A stretch of 64,000 nucleotides of DNA, from assembly GCF_900105995.1 (NCBI RefSeq), contig NZ_LT629785.1, positions 1,550,001 through 1,614,000 on the forward strand, given 5' to 3'. The notes beneath the pieces were generated by a model. The model made no database searches. It worked only from the letters and a program-made list of their open reading frames with translations, and was not told the origin of the DNA. The translations under genes were made by a program, and so were the position numbers. The stretch comes from Pseudomonas pohangensis. Lineage in GTDB: Bacteria > Pseudomonadota > Gammaproteobacteria > Pseudomonadales > Pseudomonadaceae. How positions within the stretch are numbered: position 1 is the stretch's first letter; the number at the start of each line of letters is the position of its first letter. Positions 14,624 through 23,520 of the stretch are shown here, piece by piece.

Positions 14624-15124
14624 GTGATCCGTTCGATCCTGTATGCCACCGATCTGGGGCTGTATTCATCCTATGTGCTGCAGCATGCGCTGGCGCTGAC
14701 CCGGGCCTTCGATGCCAGGCTGCATGTGGTTCATGCGGTAGAGCCTTTCGGGCTGTTTGCCGAGTCGGTCATGCACAGCTATCTGGATGACGAGGCCCTG
14801 CAGCAACTGCATGAAAAGGGCCTGGTAACCGTCATGGAGAGCATCAAGCAGCGTGTCTATGAAGGTTTTCGCGATGATCTGGGCGACTCCCATAACGATC
14901 TGAAGCTGATCCGCTCGGTGAATGTGGTGCAGGGCGATCCGCCCCAGGTGGTGCTGGATGAAAGCTGGCGCCTGCGCGTCGATCTGCTGGTGATCGGCAG
15001 CCACAGTCACGGTACTTCGCTCAAATCCCCGTTGGGGCGAACCGCCGCGCGACTGATCCAGTTGTCCGAGGTGCCGGTGCACCTGATCCCGATGCTGCCG
15101 CACCGTGGTGCCCAGGATAATTGA
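14624..15124 (+). CDS. Universal stress protein, UspA family
   Basis: A 166-residue single-domain protein starting at GTG 14624 with GAGGAAG 6 bases upstream. ILYATDLGLYSSYVLQHAL is the N-terminal UspA motif and VIGSHSHGTSLKSPLGRTAARL the C-terminal nucleotide-binding G-2x-G-9x-G(S/T)-like loop. The role is in stress survival; the exact client is unknown. It stands between the panE operon and cysB. Confidence 0.88.
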   Translation: MIRSILYATDLGLYSSYVLQHALALTRAFDARLHVVHAVEPFGLFAESVMHSYLDDEALQQLHEKGLVTVMESIKQRVYEGFRDDLGDSHNDLKLIRSVNVVQGDPPQVVLDESWRLRVDLLVIGSHSHGTSLKSPLGRTAARLIQLSEVPVHLIPMLPHRGAQDN

Positions 15125-15239
15125 TCAATAAACGGGCAAAACGCGATAAAACGACTAGATTGAACTTGCGGAACCATACATCTGGTTATAAAACCACGCC
15201 GCCACCAGATGCCGTGGCTATTCACTGTGAGGGGATTCT

Positions 15240-16214
15240 ATGAAGCTTCAGCAACTGCGCTACATCTGGGAGGTGGCGCACCATGATTTGAATGTTTCAG
15301 CCACGGCACAAAGCCTCTACACCTCGCAACCGGGCATCAGCAAACAGATTCGCCTGCTCGAAGACGAGCTCGGCGTTGAAGTGTTCTCCCGCAGCGGCAA
15401 GCACCTGACACGCATCACCCCGGCCGGCGAGCAGATCATCGAGACTGCCGGTGAAATCCTGCGCAAGGTCGACAGCATCAAGCAGATTGCCCAGGAGTTC
15501 TCCAACGAGAAGAAGGGCACGCTGACCATCGCCACCACCCACACGCAGGCCCGTTATGCCTTGCCCGGGGTGATCAGCAACTTCATCAAGCAGTACCCGG
15601 ATGTCTCGCTGCACATGCATCAGGGCACGCCGATGCAGATTGCCGAAATGGCCGCTGACGGCAGCGTGGATTTTGCCATCGCCACCGAAGCGCTGGAGCT
15701 GTTCAGCGACCTGATCATGATGCCTTGCTATCGCTGGAATCGTTGCGTGGTGGTGCCCAAGGGGCATCCGCTGAGCAAGCTGCCCAAGCTCACGCTGGAG
15801 GCGCTGGCGGAATACCCGATAGTCACTTACGTGTTCGGTTTTACCGGCCGTTCCAAACTCGACGAAGCCTTCAGCCATCGCGGCCTGACGCCCAAGGTGG
15901 TGTTCACGGCAGCAGATGCCGACGTGATCAAGACCTATGTGCGGCTTGGCCTGGGCGTGGGCATCGTGGCGCGCATGGCGGTGGATGAAACCCTGGACAG
16001 CGATCTGGTGGCACTGGATGCCAGCGGCCTGTTCGAATCCAGCGTGACCAAGATCGGCTTCCGCCGCGGCACCTTCCTGCGCGGCTACATGTGCGACTTC
16101 ATCGGCAAGTTCGCACCGCATCTGGACCGCGAGATGCTCGGCAAAGCCATGCAATGTCACAACAAGTCGGAGATCGACGAGTTGTTCAAGGACACGGTGC
16201 TGCCTACGTACTAG
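15240..16214 (+). CDS. cysB: LysR-type regulator CysB of sulfur assimilation
   Basis: A 324-residue LysR-family regulator. The N-terminal HTH (MKLQQLRYIWEVAHH, then TSQPGISKQIRLLEDELG) and the effector domain with TTHTQARYALP, VVPKGHPL and FTGRSKLDEAF agree closely with CysB, which senses N-acetylserine and sulfide and activates cysteine biosynthesis genes. Length matches the family. Its target cysH lies convergently just downstream, an arrangement shared by pseudomonads. Confidence 0.95.
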   Translation: MKLQQLRYIWEVAHHDLNVSATAQSLYTSQPGISKQIRLLEDELGVEVFSRSGKHLTRITPAGEQIIETAGEILRKVDSIKQIAQEFSNEKKGTLTIATTHTQARYALPGVISNFIKQYPDVSLHMHQGTPMQIAEMAADGSVDFAIATEALELFSDLIMMPCYRWNRCVVVPKGHPLSKLPKLTLEALAEYPIVTYVFGFTGRSKLDEAFSHRGLTPKVVFTAADADVIKTYVRLGLGVGIVARMAVDETLDSDLVALDASGLFESSVTKIGFRRGTFLRGYMCDFIGKFAPHLDREMLGKAMQCHNKSEIDELFKDTVLPTY

Positions 16215-16226
16215 GACCTGGCAGCT

Positions 16227-16278
16227 GTAGGAGCGGGCTTGCCCGCGAAAGTCTTTTCGCGGGCAAGCCCGCTCCTAC
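16227..16278. repeat. REP palindrome pair (GTAGGAGCGGGCTTGCCCGC type)
   Basis: GTAGGAGCGGGCTTGCCCGC and its reverse complement flank a short GAAAGTCTTTTCG loop. This is the well-known Pseudomonas REP sequence arranged as an inverted pair. It sits between the convergent cysB and cysH genes and can act as a bidirectional terminator. Confidence 0.9.
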
Positions 16279-16303
16279 AAGAGCATTTAGCCGTCCAGCA
16301 AAA

Positions 16304-17038
16304 TCAGCTCTTGGCAATCAGGTTGCCGGCGTGCAGCCCGCATTCTTTCTGCGTGGCTTCTTCCCACCACCAGCGGCCTTCGCGCTCGTGCTGGTTGGGC
16401 AGTACCGGGCGCGTGCAGGGCTCGCAACCGATGCTGATAAAGCCGCGTTCATGCAGGCTGTTGTAGGGCAACTCCAGCATGCGGATATAGGCCCAGATCT
16501 CTTCGCTGCTCATCTGCGCCAGCGGGTTGAACTTGTACAGCGGCTGCTGGGGTGTGGAAAAGGCGCTGTCCAGTTCCAGCACGGCGACTTCACTGCGCGT
16601 GCCCGGGCTCTGGTCACGGCGCTGGCCGCTGGCCCAGGCCTTGACGCTGGCCAGCTTGCGCTTGAGCGGCGCGATCTTGCGAATCCCGCAGCACTCGCCG
16701 TGGCCGTCCTGATAGAAGCTGAACAGGCCTTTGTCCCTGACCAGCGGCTCCAGTTCGGCAGGATCCGGGGAGAGCAGTTCGATGGCAATGCCGTAATGCG
16801 TGCGCACCTGCTCGATGAAGCGGTAGGTTTCCGGATGCAGGCGGCCGGTATCCAGACTGAATACCTTGACCTGCTTGTTCAGCTTCCAGGCCATATCCAC
16901 CAGCACCACGTCTTCGGCGCCGCTGAAGGAAATCCACAGGTCATCGCCGAAGTGCTCGAAAGCCAGTTTGAGAATGTCTTGCGCGGATTTGTTGGCGTAA
17001 CTGGCGGCCAGGGCAGTGACATCGAACGGTTGATTCAT
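16304..17038 (-). CDS. cysH: Phosphoadenosine/adenosine phosphosulfate reductase CysH
   Basis: A 244-residue reductase starting at ATG 17038. FSGAEDVVLVDMAW is the PP-loop nucleotide-binding part and VFSLDTGRLHPETY the following motif. The Cys pairs GECCGIRK and GCEPCTRP are the four ligands of the [4Fe-4S] cluster found in the APS-reducing (assimilatory) type, and KECGLH near the end carries the catalytic Cys. It reduces APS to sulfite in cysteine synthesis. Convergent with cysB, divergent from thrH. Confidence 0.95.
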   Translation of the reverse strand: MNQPFDVTALAASYANKSAQDILKLAFEHFGDDLWISFSGAEDVVLVDMAWKLNKQVKVFSLDTGRLHPETYRFIEQVRTHYGIAIELLSPDPAELEPLVRDKGLFSFYQDGHGECCGIRKIAPLKRKLASVKAWASGQRRDQSPGTRSEVAVLELDSAFSTPQQPLYKFNPLAQMSSEEIWAYIRMLELPYNSLHERGFISIGCEPCTRPVLPNQHEREGRWWWEEATQKECGLHAGNLIAKS

Positions 17039-17224
17039 CAGGCAGGTTTTCCCGGTACAGGGACGCAGGGCGTCAAATGGACGGCGATGGTAGCAAATCA
17101 ACGCGCTGGCGCTAAAGAACCATGGGTTTTGACGCCCTGTCATCGAGATATAAGCGCGCCGATTGCACCGCTGGGGGCAAGCCGCTAGAGTGCCGCCTTC
17201 ATTCAAACAACCGAGGAAGCTCTC

Positions 17225-17842
17225 GTGGAAATCGCCTGTCTTGACCTGGAAGGGGTGCTGGTTCCGGAAATCTGGATCGCTTTTGCTGAAAAAACCGGCA
17301 TCGAATCGCTCAAGGCGACCACCCGGGATATTCCCGACTACGACGTGCTGATGAAGCAGCGTCTGCGCATCCTCGACGAGAATGGCCTGAAGCTGTCGGA
17401 TATCCAGTCGGTAATTGCCACGCTGCAGCCGCTGGAAGGCGCTGCCGAGTTCGTCAACTGGCTGCGCGAGCGCTTCCAGGTGATCATCCTCTCGGACACC
17501 TTCTACGAGTTCTCCCAGCCGCTGATGCGCCAGCTGGGTTTCCCTACGCTGCTTTGCCATCGCTTGATTACCGATGAAAACGACCGTGTGGTGAGCTACC
17601 AGCTGCGCCAGAAAGACCCCAAGCGTCAATCGGTGGTGGCGCTGAAGAGCCTGTACTACCGCGTGATTGCCGCCGGTGACTCGTACAACGACACCACCAT
17701 GCTCGGCGAAGCCCATGCCGGCATCCTGTTCCACGCCCCGGAAAACGTGATCCGCGAGTTCCCGCAATTTCCTGCCGTGCACAGCTTCGAGGATCTCAAG
17801 CGCGAGTTCATCAAGGCCTCGAACCGCGAACTCAGCCTGTAA
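17225..17842 (+). CDS. thrH: Phosphoserine phosphatase / homoserine phosphotransferase ThrH
   Basis: A 205-residue HAD-superfamily enzyme starting at GTG 17225. CLDLEGVLVPEIW supplies the HAD nucleophile Asp, ILSDTFYEF the motif-II Ser/Asp region, and AAGDSYNDTTML the metal-binding Asp pair. The sequence is very close to recalled ThrH of pseudomonads, which dephosphorylates phosphoserine and can pass the phosphate to homoserine. A strong terminator follows at 17853-17893. Confidence 0.93.
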   Translation: MEIACLDLEGVLVPEIWIAFAEKTGIESLKATTRDIPDYDVLMKQRLRILDENGLKLSDIQSVIATLQPLEGAAEFVNWLRERFQVIILSDTFYEFSQPLMRQLGFPTLLCHRLITDENDRVVSYQLRQKDPKRQSVVALKSLYYRVIAAGDSYNDTTMLGEAHAGILFHAPENVIREFPQFPAVHSFEDLKREFIKASNRELSL

Positions 17843-17852
17843 TCGCGACAAG

Positions 17853-17893
17853 AAAAAGCCCCGTTATGCCGAATGGCGTAACGGGGCTTTTTT
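17853..17893. terminator. Bidirectional-looking terminator after thrH
   Basis: AAAAAGCCCCGTTA and its complement TAACGGGGCTTTTTT form a GC-rich stem with a T run on the plus strand and an A run on the 5' side, so it could also serve pabB on the minus strand. Confidence 0.85.
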
Positions 17894-17920
17894 ATGGCTA
17901 TGAAGCCGTTATGTGTTTCG

Positions 17921-17985
17921 TAAGGGTGGGCTTCAGCCCACCGCAGGCCGGCGTACATGCCCCGGTGGGCTGAAGCCCACCCTAA
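17921..17985. repeat. GGTGGGCTTCAGCCCACC-type palindromic repeat pair, copy 1
   Basis: AGGGTGGGCTTCAGCCCACC and its inverted partner GGTGGGCTGAAGCCCACCCT flank 25 bases. It is one member of an intergenic family seen at least seven times in this window, each imperfectly palindromic and arranged head to head, like REP/BIME elements. Confidence 0.9.
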
Positions 17986-17994
17986 GCGCTTTGC

Positions 17995-19338
17995 TCAAAG
18001 TGCTTCCAGCGTATCGAGCAGCACCTTGACCTTGGTGATCGACTCGCGGTACTCGGCCTGCCAGCTGGAGTCGGCGACGATGCCGCCACCACCCCAGCAG
18101 CTGACGGTGCCGTCCTTGATCAGCAGACTGCGGATGGCGATCGAGCTGTCCATTTCGCCGCGCACGTCCAGATAGACAATCGAGCCGCAGTAGATCGAGC
18201 GGCGCGTCGGCTCCAGTTCCTCGATCACCTGCATGGCGCGGATTTTCGGTGCGCCGGTGATCGAGCCGCCGGGAAAGCAGCCGGCCAGCAGGTCCAGCGG
18301 ATCCTTGTCGGCCGCCAGCTGGCCGGTCACGCTGCTGACCAGGTGATGCACGTTGGGGTAGCTTTCCAGGGCAAACAGCTGCGGCACCCTGACCGAGCCG
18401 GTGGCACAGCTGCGCCCCAGATCATTGCGCAGCAGATCGACAATCATCAGGTTCTCGGCGCGCTCTTTCGGGCTGTTGAGCAGTTCCTCGGCCAGCCGCT
18501 GATCCTCGCTGGCGGATGCGCCGCGGGAGCGGGTGCCCTTGATCGGGCGTGTCTCGACCTGACGCTGGCTGACCTTGAGAAAGCGCTCGGGAGACAGGCT
18601 CAGAATGGCACCACCGCCGGGCAGGCCAAGGTAGGCGGCAAACGGGGTAGGGCAGGCACGGCGCAAGGCACGGTAGGCTGACAACGGGTCACCGCTGCAA
18701 GTGGCCTGAAAGCGCTGGGTGAAGTTCACCTGATAGCAATCGCCAGCCGTGATGTATCGGCTGATCTTGTCGAACGCCTGCGCATAGTCCTGCTGACTCA
18801 GGTTGGCCTGGAAGTTACTGGTAAGGTGAAAACTCTCAGGAATCCCGGACTCGTTAGTGCCGAACAGGGCTGTCAGCCAGACACGGCGAGCGTCAGGCAG
18901 GGCCGGATGAAACAGCAGCTGGCTGGTCTGTGTCTGATGGTCACTGATCAGCGCCCAGGCATACAGCCCGAAGCGCGCATCGGGCAGCCCGAGATCATCG
19001 ACAGCCGTTTCGGCGATCTGCTCCAGGCGGCGGCCGAAGTCGTAGGACAGGTAGCCCATCAGGCCGCCGGCAAACGGCAGCTCGAGGCCATCGGGCAGGC
19101 TGGCTTCACCCAGGGCCGCCAGTTGCTGGCGCAGGCGCTGCAGGTAGTCCCCGGCCGTTTCGCTGGCGGTCGCTTGCAGTTCCTGCTCCGGCCAGGCGCT
19201 GATGATGTCGTAACGTCCGCGTGCGGCCATTGGCCTGCCGGCATCCAGCAGCACGGCGCCCGGCGCATGGCGAACCCGTGCAAAAAACGCTGCAGGATCA
19301 GCAGAGTAAGGCAGGGGATGGATTGAGCAGATCGGCAT
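17995..19338 (-). CDS. pabB: Aminodeoxychorismate synthase component I
   Basis: A 447-residue chorismate-utilising enzyme. ETRPIKGTRSRG contains the PIKGT signature that separates PabB from anthranilate synthase TrpE. FPGGSITGAPKIRAMQVIEELE and IYCGSIVYLDVRGEMDSSIAIRS are the catalytic-domain motifs, and SCWGGGGIVADSSWQAEY the last. With PabA it makes 4-amino-4-deoxychorismate for folate. No pabC or pabA lies beside it. The stop is close to a palindromic repeat at 17921-17985. Confidence 0.93.
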   Translation of the reverse strand: MPICSIHPLPYSADPAAFFARVRHAPGAVLLDAGRPMAARGRYDIISAWPEQELQATASETAGDYLQRLRQQLAALGEASLPDGLELPFAGGLMGYLSYDFGRRLEQIAETAVDDLGLPDARFGLYAWALISDHQTQTSQLLFHPALPDARRVWLTALFGTNESGIPESFHLTSNFQANLSQQDYAQAFDKISRYITAGDCYQVNFTQRFQATCSGDPLSAYRALRRACPTPFAAYLGLPGGGAILSLSPERFLKVSQRQVETRPIKGTRSRGASASEDQRLAEELLNSPKERAENLMIVDLLRNDLGRSCATGSVRVPQLFALESYPNVHHLVSSVTGQLAADKDPLDLLAGCFPGGSITGAPKIRAMQVIEELEPTRRSIYCGSIVYLDVRGEMDSSIAIRSLLIKDGTVSCWGGGGIVADSSWQAEYRESITKVKVLLDTLEAL

Positions 19339-19387
19339 GAGCGGCGGTCAGCAAGGGGCAGGGCACGATTGTCGGCAGCAGCTGAAA

Positions 19388-19414
19388 CAAAACCCGGCCA
19401 GTGGGCCGGGTTTG
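19388..19414. terminator. Terminator of the ATP-grasp operon
   Basis: AAACCCGGCC and GGCCGGGTTT form a 10-bp stem immediately downstream of the ATP-grasp gene on the minus strand, upstream of pabB. Confidence 0.75.
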
Positions 19415-19426
19415 CAAGGTGTCTGC

Positions 19427-20413
19427 TTAGTCGGTCTTCTTCGGTACGTGGCCAAACTGTTTCTGGGCAAACTTCACGCGCTCTTCCGGGGACTCGATGA
19501 TGTCATCTTTTTCCAGCTCGGCCAGCCGGTCCTCGACCGCATGGCAGCGGTGGAACAATCCGCAGTCATTGGCGATCTGGATGTTCAGGCCGGGGCGTGC
19601 GTTGAGTTCGAGGATCAGTGGCCCCTTGTCCTGGTCAAGCACCATGTCCACGCCGATATAGCCCAGTCCGCACAGCTCGTAACAACCGGCAGCCAGCTTC
19701 ATGAAACCGTCCCAGTCCGGCAGTTGCACGCCGTCGACTGCGTTGGTGGTATCCGGATGCTTGCTGATCTTGTTGTTCAGCCAGGTACCCTTGAGCGTGA
19801 TACCGGTAGCCAGATCGACACCGACGCCAATCGCACCCTGGTGCAGGTTGGCCTTGCCGCCCGACTGGCGGGTCGGCAGGCGCAGCATGGCCATCACCGG
19901 GTAGCCTTTGAGCACGATGATGCGGATGTCCGGCACACCTTCGTAACTGATGCTCTTGAAGATCTGGTCCGGTGAAACCCGGTACTCGATCAGGGCGCGG
20001 TCGCGATGACCGCCAAGCGAATAGAGGCCGGTGAGGATGCTGGAAAGCAGATATTCGATGTCTTCGTGGCTGACGATCTTGCCGGAGACCGTCTTGAAGT
20101 TGCCCTCGAAGCGGTCGGCAATCACCATGATGCCGTCACCGCCGGCACCCTGTGCCGGCTTGATCACGAAGTCGTTGCGGTCACCGATGATCTCGTCGAG
20201 TTTCTCGATCTGCTTCTCGGTCTCGATGATGCCGTACATCTCCGGCACATGGATGCCGGCTTCAATGGCGCGCAGCTTGGTGATGATCTTGTCATCGACA
20301 ATCGGGTACAGACTGCGCTTGTTGTACTTGAGTACGTAGTCTGCATTGCGCCGGTTGATCCCCATGATCCCTTTGGCGTGCAGTTCCTTCCAGGTCTTAA
20401 TCAAACCGATCAT
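19427..20413 (-). CDS. RimK-like ATP-grasp ligase (alpha-L-glutamate ligase-like)
   Basis: A 328-residue ATP-grasp protein. FVIKPAQGAGGDGIMV is the ATP-binding Lys/Gly loop (residues about 98-113), and GVDMVLDQDKGPLILELNARPGLNIQ the metal-binding Glu/Asn region. It belongs to the glutamate-ligase-like group that accompanies an inactive transglutaminase-7TM protein and a retropepsin-like protease, both upstream here (3-bp and 5-bp gaps). It should form an amide or peptide bond on an unknown acceptor. Last gene of a three-gene operon. Confidence 0.9.
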   Translation of the reverse strand: MIGLIKTWKELHAKGIMGINRRNADYVLKYNKRSLYPIVDDKIITKLRAIEAGIHVPEMYGIIETEKQIEKLDEIIGDRNDFVIKPAQGAGGDGIMVIADRFEGNFKTVSGKIVSHEDIEYLLSSILTGLYSLGGHRDRALIEYRVSPDQIFKSISYEGVPDIRIIVLKGYPVMAMLRLPTRQSGGKANLHQGAIGVGVDLATGITLKGTWLNNKISKHPDTTNAVDGVQLPDWDGFMKLAAGCYELCGLGYIGVDMVLDQDKGPLILELNARPGLNIQIANDCGLFHRCHAVEDRLAELEKDDIIESPEERVKFAQKQFGHVPKKTD

Positions 20414-20416
20414 GGC

Positions 20417-21943
20417 CTAGTCCTTGAGAAAGGCTTTGAAGCGGAACAGCTCAGTCAGGCGATAACCGCGATAACGGCCCATCGCCAGCATGAAGCCGAC
20501 CAGAATCATCAATACTGCCGGGAAGGTGAAGATGAAGTAGGCCAGTTCCGGCACGCTCATCAGCAGGTAAGCCAGCGAAGCGGCGAACAGGGTGCCGATG
20601 GCCACCTTCATGGCATGGCTGCCGCCGCGTTCTTCCCAGGTGATCGACATGCGCTCGATGGTCATGGTCAGGATCACCATGGGGAACAGGGCTACCGACA
20701 GCCCGCGCTCCAGGCCCAGCTTGTGACTGAACAGGCTGATGGCTGCAATCAGTACCACCACGAAGGTCAGTACCACCGACAGGCGCGGCAACATCTGCAG
20801 TTTGAGGTGCTCCAGATAGGAGCGCAGCGACAGGCCGAGCGTGGTGATGATGGTAAACAGCACGATGCCGAAGCCCAGCTGGGTTTCGCGGAAGGCCAGG
20901 GAAATCAGTACCGGGGTAAAGGTCCCGAGTGTCTGCACACCGATCAGGTTACGCAGCACAAGGATCACCAGCACGCCAATCGGAATCAGCAGGATGATCT
21001 GGAAAGCCTGCTGGGTAGCTAATGGCAGGCTGTACAGCGAGTACTCGAGAAAACCGGTGTTGGCATTGTCGTCGGTTAGCTTGGCCAGGCGAATGGCATT
21101 CATTTCGCTGTTGCTCATGCTGAAACTGACCCTGGCTTTTTTCGCGCCTTCGACCTTGAGCAATTCGCCATTGCCGGTCCACCAGATCAGGCGATCACCG
21201 GGCAGCCCTATTTCGCCGTTATCCGGGTTGAAGTACAGCCACTCCTTGCCGTTGAAGCTGCGCAGCCACAATTCGGGAGACTGGGTGCCGGAGTCGTTGC
21301 TCAGGCGTACGGTGTGCACGCGCTCCATCGGCACATGGGCGATGGAGAGCAGTAACTCGATGACGGTGGCTTTCTTTTCGGCTGAAGCGTCGCCAGCAAG
21401 CAGGGTCTTGGCGTTGTCGTCGTTGCTGTTGACGCGTTTGATGGTTTCGGTAATGAAGGTTTCGACGTCTGCCGAGTGCTGGCGAATCGGCGCCAGCAGG
21501 GCGTCGGCAGCAATTTTCTCGGGGCCTTCAACGACAATGCTTTCGCGGAAAATGGGGCCTTTGGCGACGGGCTTGTCATCACTGAAGCGCTTGGTCAGAA
21601 CCAGCCGGTAATACAGGGTCTGGTTGCCGCTGGCGCGGCGGGCCGACCAGGTGGCTCGGCGGTTGCCGTCGTCGCGGTTGATGCTCACCCCGTAGTTATT
21701 GCTGATGAAGCTCTCGTTGAGACTGACGTATTCCTTGTTCAGCGGCGGAATGTACATCTTGATCTTCACCGGATCCTTGGAACTCGCCTGAAACTCGATT
21801 TTGGTATCGATGTTCCACAAGTTGTCAGTCTCGGCTTCGCTGACCGGGATGCCCAGATAGAGAATCTGATAAGCAGTTATCGCCACCCCCAGTGAGACGA
21901 GTACGAAAATAAGGATTTTCAGATGCAGATTGATGGCGCGCAT
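20417..21943 (-). CDS. Inactive transglutaminase-like domain fused to 7-TM membrane region
   Basis: A 508-residue membrane protein. An N-terminal membrane anchor (ILIFVLVSLGVAITAYQIL) is followed by a periplasmic region of about 250 residues of the inactive transglutaminase type (LLLSIAHVPMERVHTVRL, WLRSFNGKEWLYFNPDNGE). About seven hydrophobic helices come next (IILLIPIGVLVILVLRNLIG, LSVVLTFVVVLIAAISLF, LAYFIFTFPAVLMILVGFML). No Cys-His-Asp triad is seen, as expected for this family. It probably senses or presents a peptide across the inner membrane to the cytoplasmic ATP-grasp enzyme. Inference from domain association. Confidence 0.88.
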   Translation of the reverse strand: MRAINLHLKILIFVLVSLGVAITAYQILYLGIPVSEAETDNLWNIDTKIEFQASSKDPVKIKMYIPPLNKEYVSLNESFISNNYGVSINRDDGNRRATWSARRASGNQTLYYRLVLTKRFSDDKPVAKGPIFRESIVVEGPEKIAADALLAPIRQHSADVETFITETIKRVNSNDDNAKTLLAGDASAEKKATVIELLLSIAHVPMERVHTVRLSNDSGTQSPELWLRSFNGKEWLYFNPDNGEIGLPGDRLIWWTGNGELLKVEGAKKARVSFSMSNSEMNAIRLAKLTDDNANTGFLEYSLYSLPLATQQAFQIILLIPIGVLVILVLRNLIGVQTLGTFTPVLISLAFRETQLGFGIVLFTIITTLGLSLRSYLEHLKLQMLPRLSVVLTFVVVLIAAISLFSHKLGLERGLSVALFPMVILTMTIERMSITWEERGGSHAMKVAIGTLFAASLAYLLMSVPELAYFIFTFPAVLMILVGFMLAMGRYRGYRLTELFRFKAFLKD

Positions 21944-21948
21944 AGGGT

Positions 21949-22500
21949 CTACTCGACGATGTTGGCGGCAATGTTGCAGTCAGGCTTGCCTGCTGCAAAT
22001 TTGAGACTGGGGTCAACCAGTGCGGAATATTTTTTCAGGGCTTCGGAGCCGATCAGCAAGGGGTATTGAAAAGCGCTGCGATCGGTAAGGTTGACCTCGA
22101 TGCTTTGCAGTGTCTTGCCCATGCACAGGTCCAGTTCGATCACAGGCCGTGCAGTATAGGATTTGCTTTCATCCGGGTCGACATCGCCCGAGCGACGCTT
22201 GATCTTGCTGATTCGCGAAAGCGGTTTTTCGATGGGGTGCTGGTGGGCATCATCAATGGCCAGGTAAAAACGCACCCAGGGCTCGCCGTCGCGCTTGAAG
22301 CGCTCAATATCGCGGGCGCTCAGCGATGCGGTTTTTGCTCCGGTATCCAGTTTGGCTGCCACCTCTATATTGATATCCACTACCAGTGCGTACTCATTCA
22401 ACCCATAAACGGTTTTTTCGCTCGCCTGCAGCATGGCCGGCAGGCAAGTAAGGAATAGCACAAGCATTGCGTGCCTGACGGGAATGAATATCGTTGTCAT
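21949..22500 (-). CDS. Retropepsin-like (RimK-associated) protease, exported
   Basis: A 183-residue protein with an N-terminal signal sequence (MLVLFLTCLPAMLQA). KLDTGAKTASLSARD near residue 55 is the DTGA aspartyl motif of the family once called ATP-dependent zinc protease. RSAFQYPLLIGSEALKKY near the end is its usual closing motif. It is the first gene of the operon and likely works in the periplasm with the transglutaminase-like partner. Substrate unknown. Confidence 0.87.
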   Translation of the reverse strand: MTTIFIPVRHAMLVLFLTCLPAMLQASEKTVYGLNEYALVVDINIEVAAKLDTGAKTASLSARDIERFKRDGEPWVRFYLAIDDAHQHPIEKPLSRISKIKRRSGDVDPDESKSYTARPVIELDLCMGKTLQSIEVNLTDRSAFQYPLLIGSEALKKYSALVDPSLKFAAGKPDCNIAANIVE

Positions 22501-22697
22501 GAGGCTGTCATTGAAACAATTGAATGATCTGCATGGGCTGGGGGAACTTCGCTGTCAACAGGGCCGCTGGTCGCGGCTGGAAACAAGTGTACGCATCAGC
22601 GTGGCAGTCTAGCATGTGAAACTCCAGTCAAGACAGGCAGTTATGAGCGGAGTCTAAATCCGGGTCGAGATTGCGGGTGCGAGTCACGCGCCAAACT

Positions 22698-22781
22698 GTC
22701 GACAATAATCGTTCAAATTGTTGACAATACGCCTTTATATGCTTAAATCTTCAGCACTAAATCCAATGGTGTCGACAATAT
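22698..22781. promoter_or_regulatory. Three GT(C/T)GACAATA boxes upstream of the prp operon
   Basis: GTCGACAATA at 22698-22707, ATTGTTGACAAT at 22717-22728 and GTCGACAATA at 22771-22780 (touching the GntR start codon). The centres are palindromic, TTGTCGACAA-like, as expected for FCD-type GntR regulators. They are the likely autoregulatory operators of the first gene of the operon. Confidence 0.65.
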
Positions 22782-23520
22782 GTCAGATGCACATGCCCCG
22801 GTTGTAGCCTTTGCGGAGGATTCCGGAACCCTCTCCGAACATGTCTTTCGTGCCATTCAGGCGGCGATCGTCAAGGGCGAGATTGCTCCGGGCAGCAAGA
22901 TTTCCGAGCCTGAGCTGGCGCGCACCTATGGCATCAGCCGCGGGCCGTTACGCGAAGCCATTCATCGACTTGAAGGCCAGCGCCTGCTGGTGCGCATCCC
23001 GCATGTCGGAGCCCGCGTGGTATCGCTGGATCATGCCGAGCTGATCGAACTCTATGAAATCCGTGAATCGCTGGAAGGCATGGCCTGCCGGCTGGCCGCC
23101 GAGCGCATGAGCAAGGCTGAAATCGATGAATTGCGCCGCGTACTGGACCTGCATGAGCAGGACGACGCATTCAAGGCAGGTCGGGGCTATTATCAGCAGG
23201 AAGGCGATTTCGACTTTCATTACCGGATCATTCAGGGCAGTGGCAACAAGACCCTGACCCAGATGCTCTGCGGTGACATGTATCAACTGGTACGCATGTA
23301 TCGACTACAGTTTTCTTCCATACCCAGCAGACCGCGCCAGGCTTTCAACGAGCATCACCGGATCCTTGATGCAATTGCCGATCGCGACGGTGAACTGGCC
23401 GAATTGCTGATGCGCCGTCATATCGGCGCTTCCCGACGCAATATCGAGCGACACCATTCAGATAACACGCAAAAGCAAACCAGATCAGTCAAAACACCAA
23501 CAACACGAGGTGAGTCATGA
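22780..23520 (+). CDS. GntR-family (FCD) regulator of the methylcitrate operon
   Basis: A 246-residue repressor. EHVFRAIQAAIVKGEIAPGSKI and ARTYGISRGPLREAIHRLEGQRLL are the winged HTH of GntR proteins. The C-terminal FCD domain shows HEQDD, FDFHYRIIQGSGN and FNEHHRILDAIADRD with the metal-binding Asp/His residues. It overlaps prpB by ATGA and so is the first gene of the operon; it probably senses 2-methylcitrate or a related acid. In other bacteria GntR-type prp regulators have been called PrpQ or PrpR. Confidence 0.9.
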   Translation: MSDAHAPVVAFAEDSGTLSEHVFRAIQAAIVKGEIAPGSKISEPELARTYGISRGPLREAIHRLEGQRLLVRIPHVGARVVSLDHAELIELYEIRESLEGMACRLAAERMSKAEIDELRRVLDLHEQDDAFKAGRGYYQQEGDFDFHYRIIQGSGNKTLTQMLCGDMYQLVRMYRLQFSSIPSRPRQAFNEHHRILDAIADRDGELAELLMRRHIGASRRNIERHHSDNTQKQTRSVKTPTTRGES

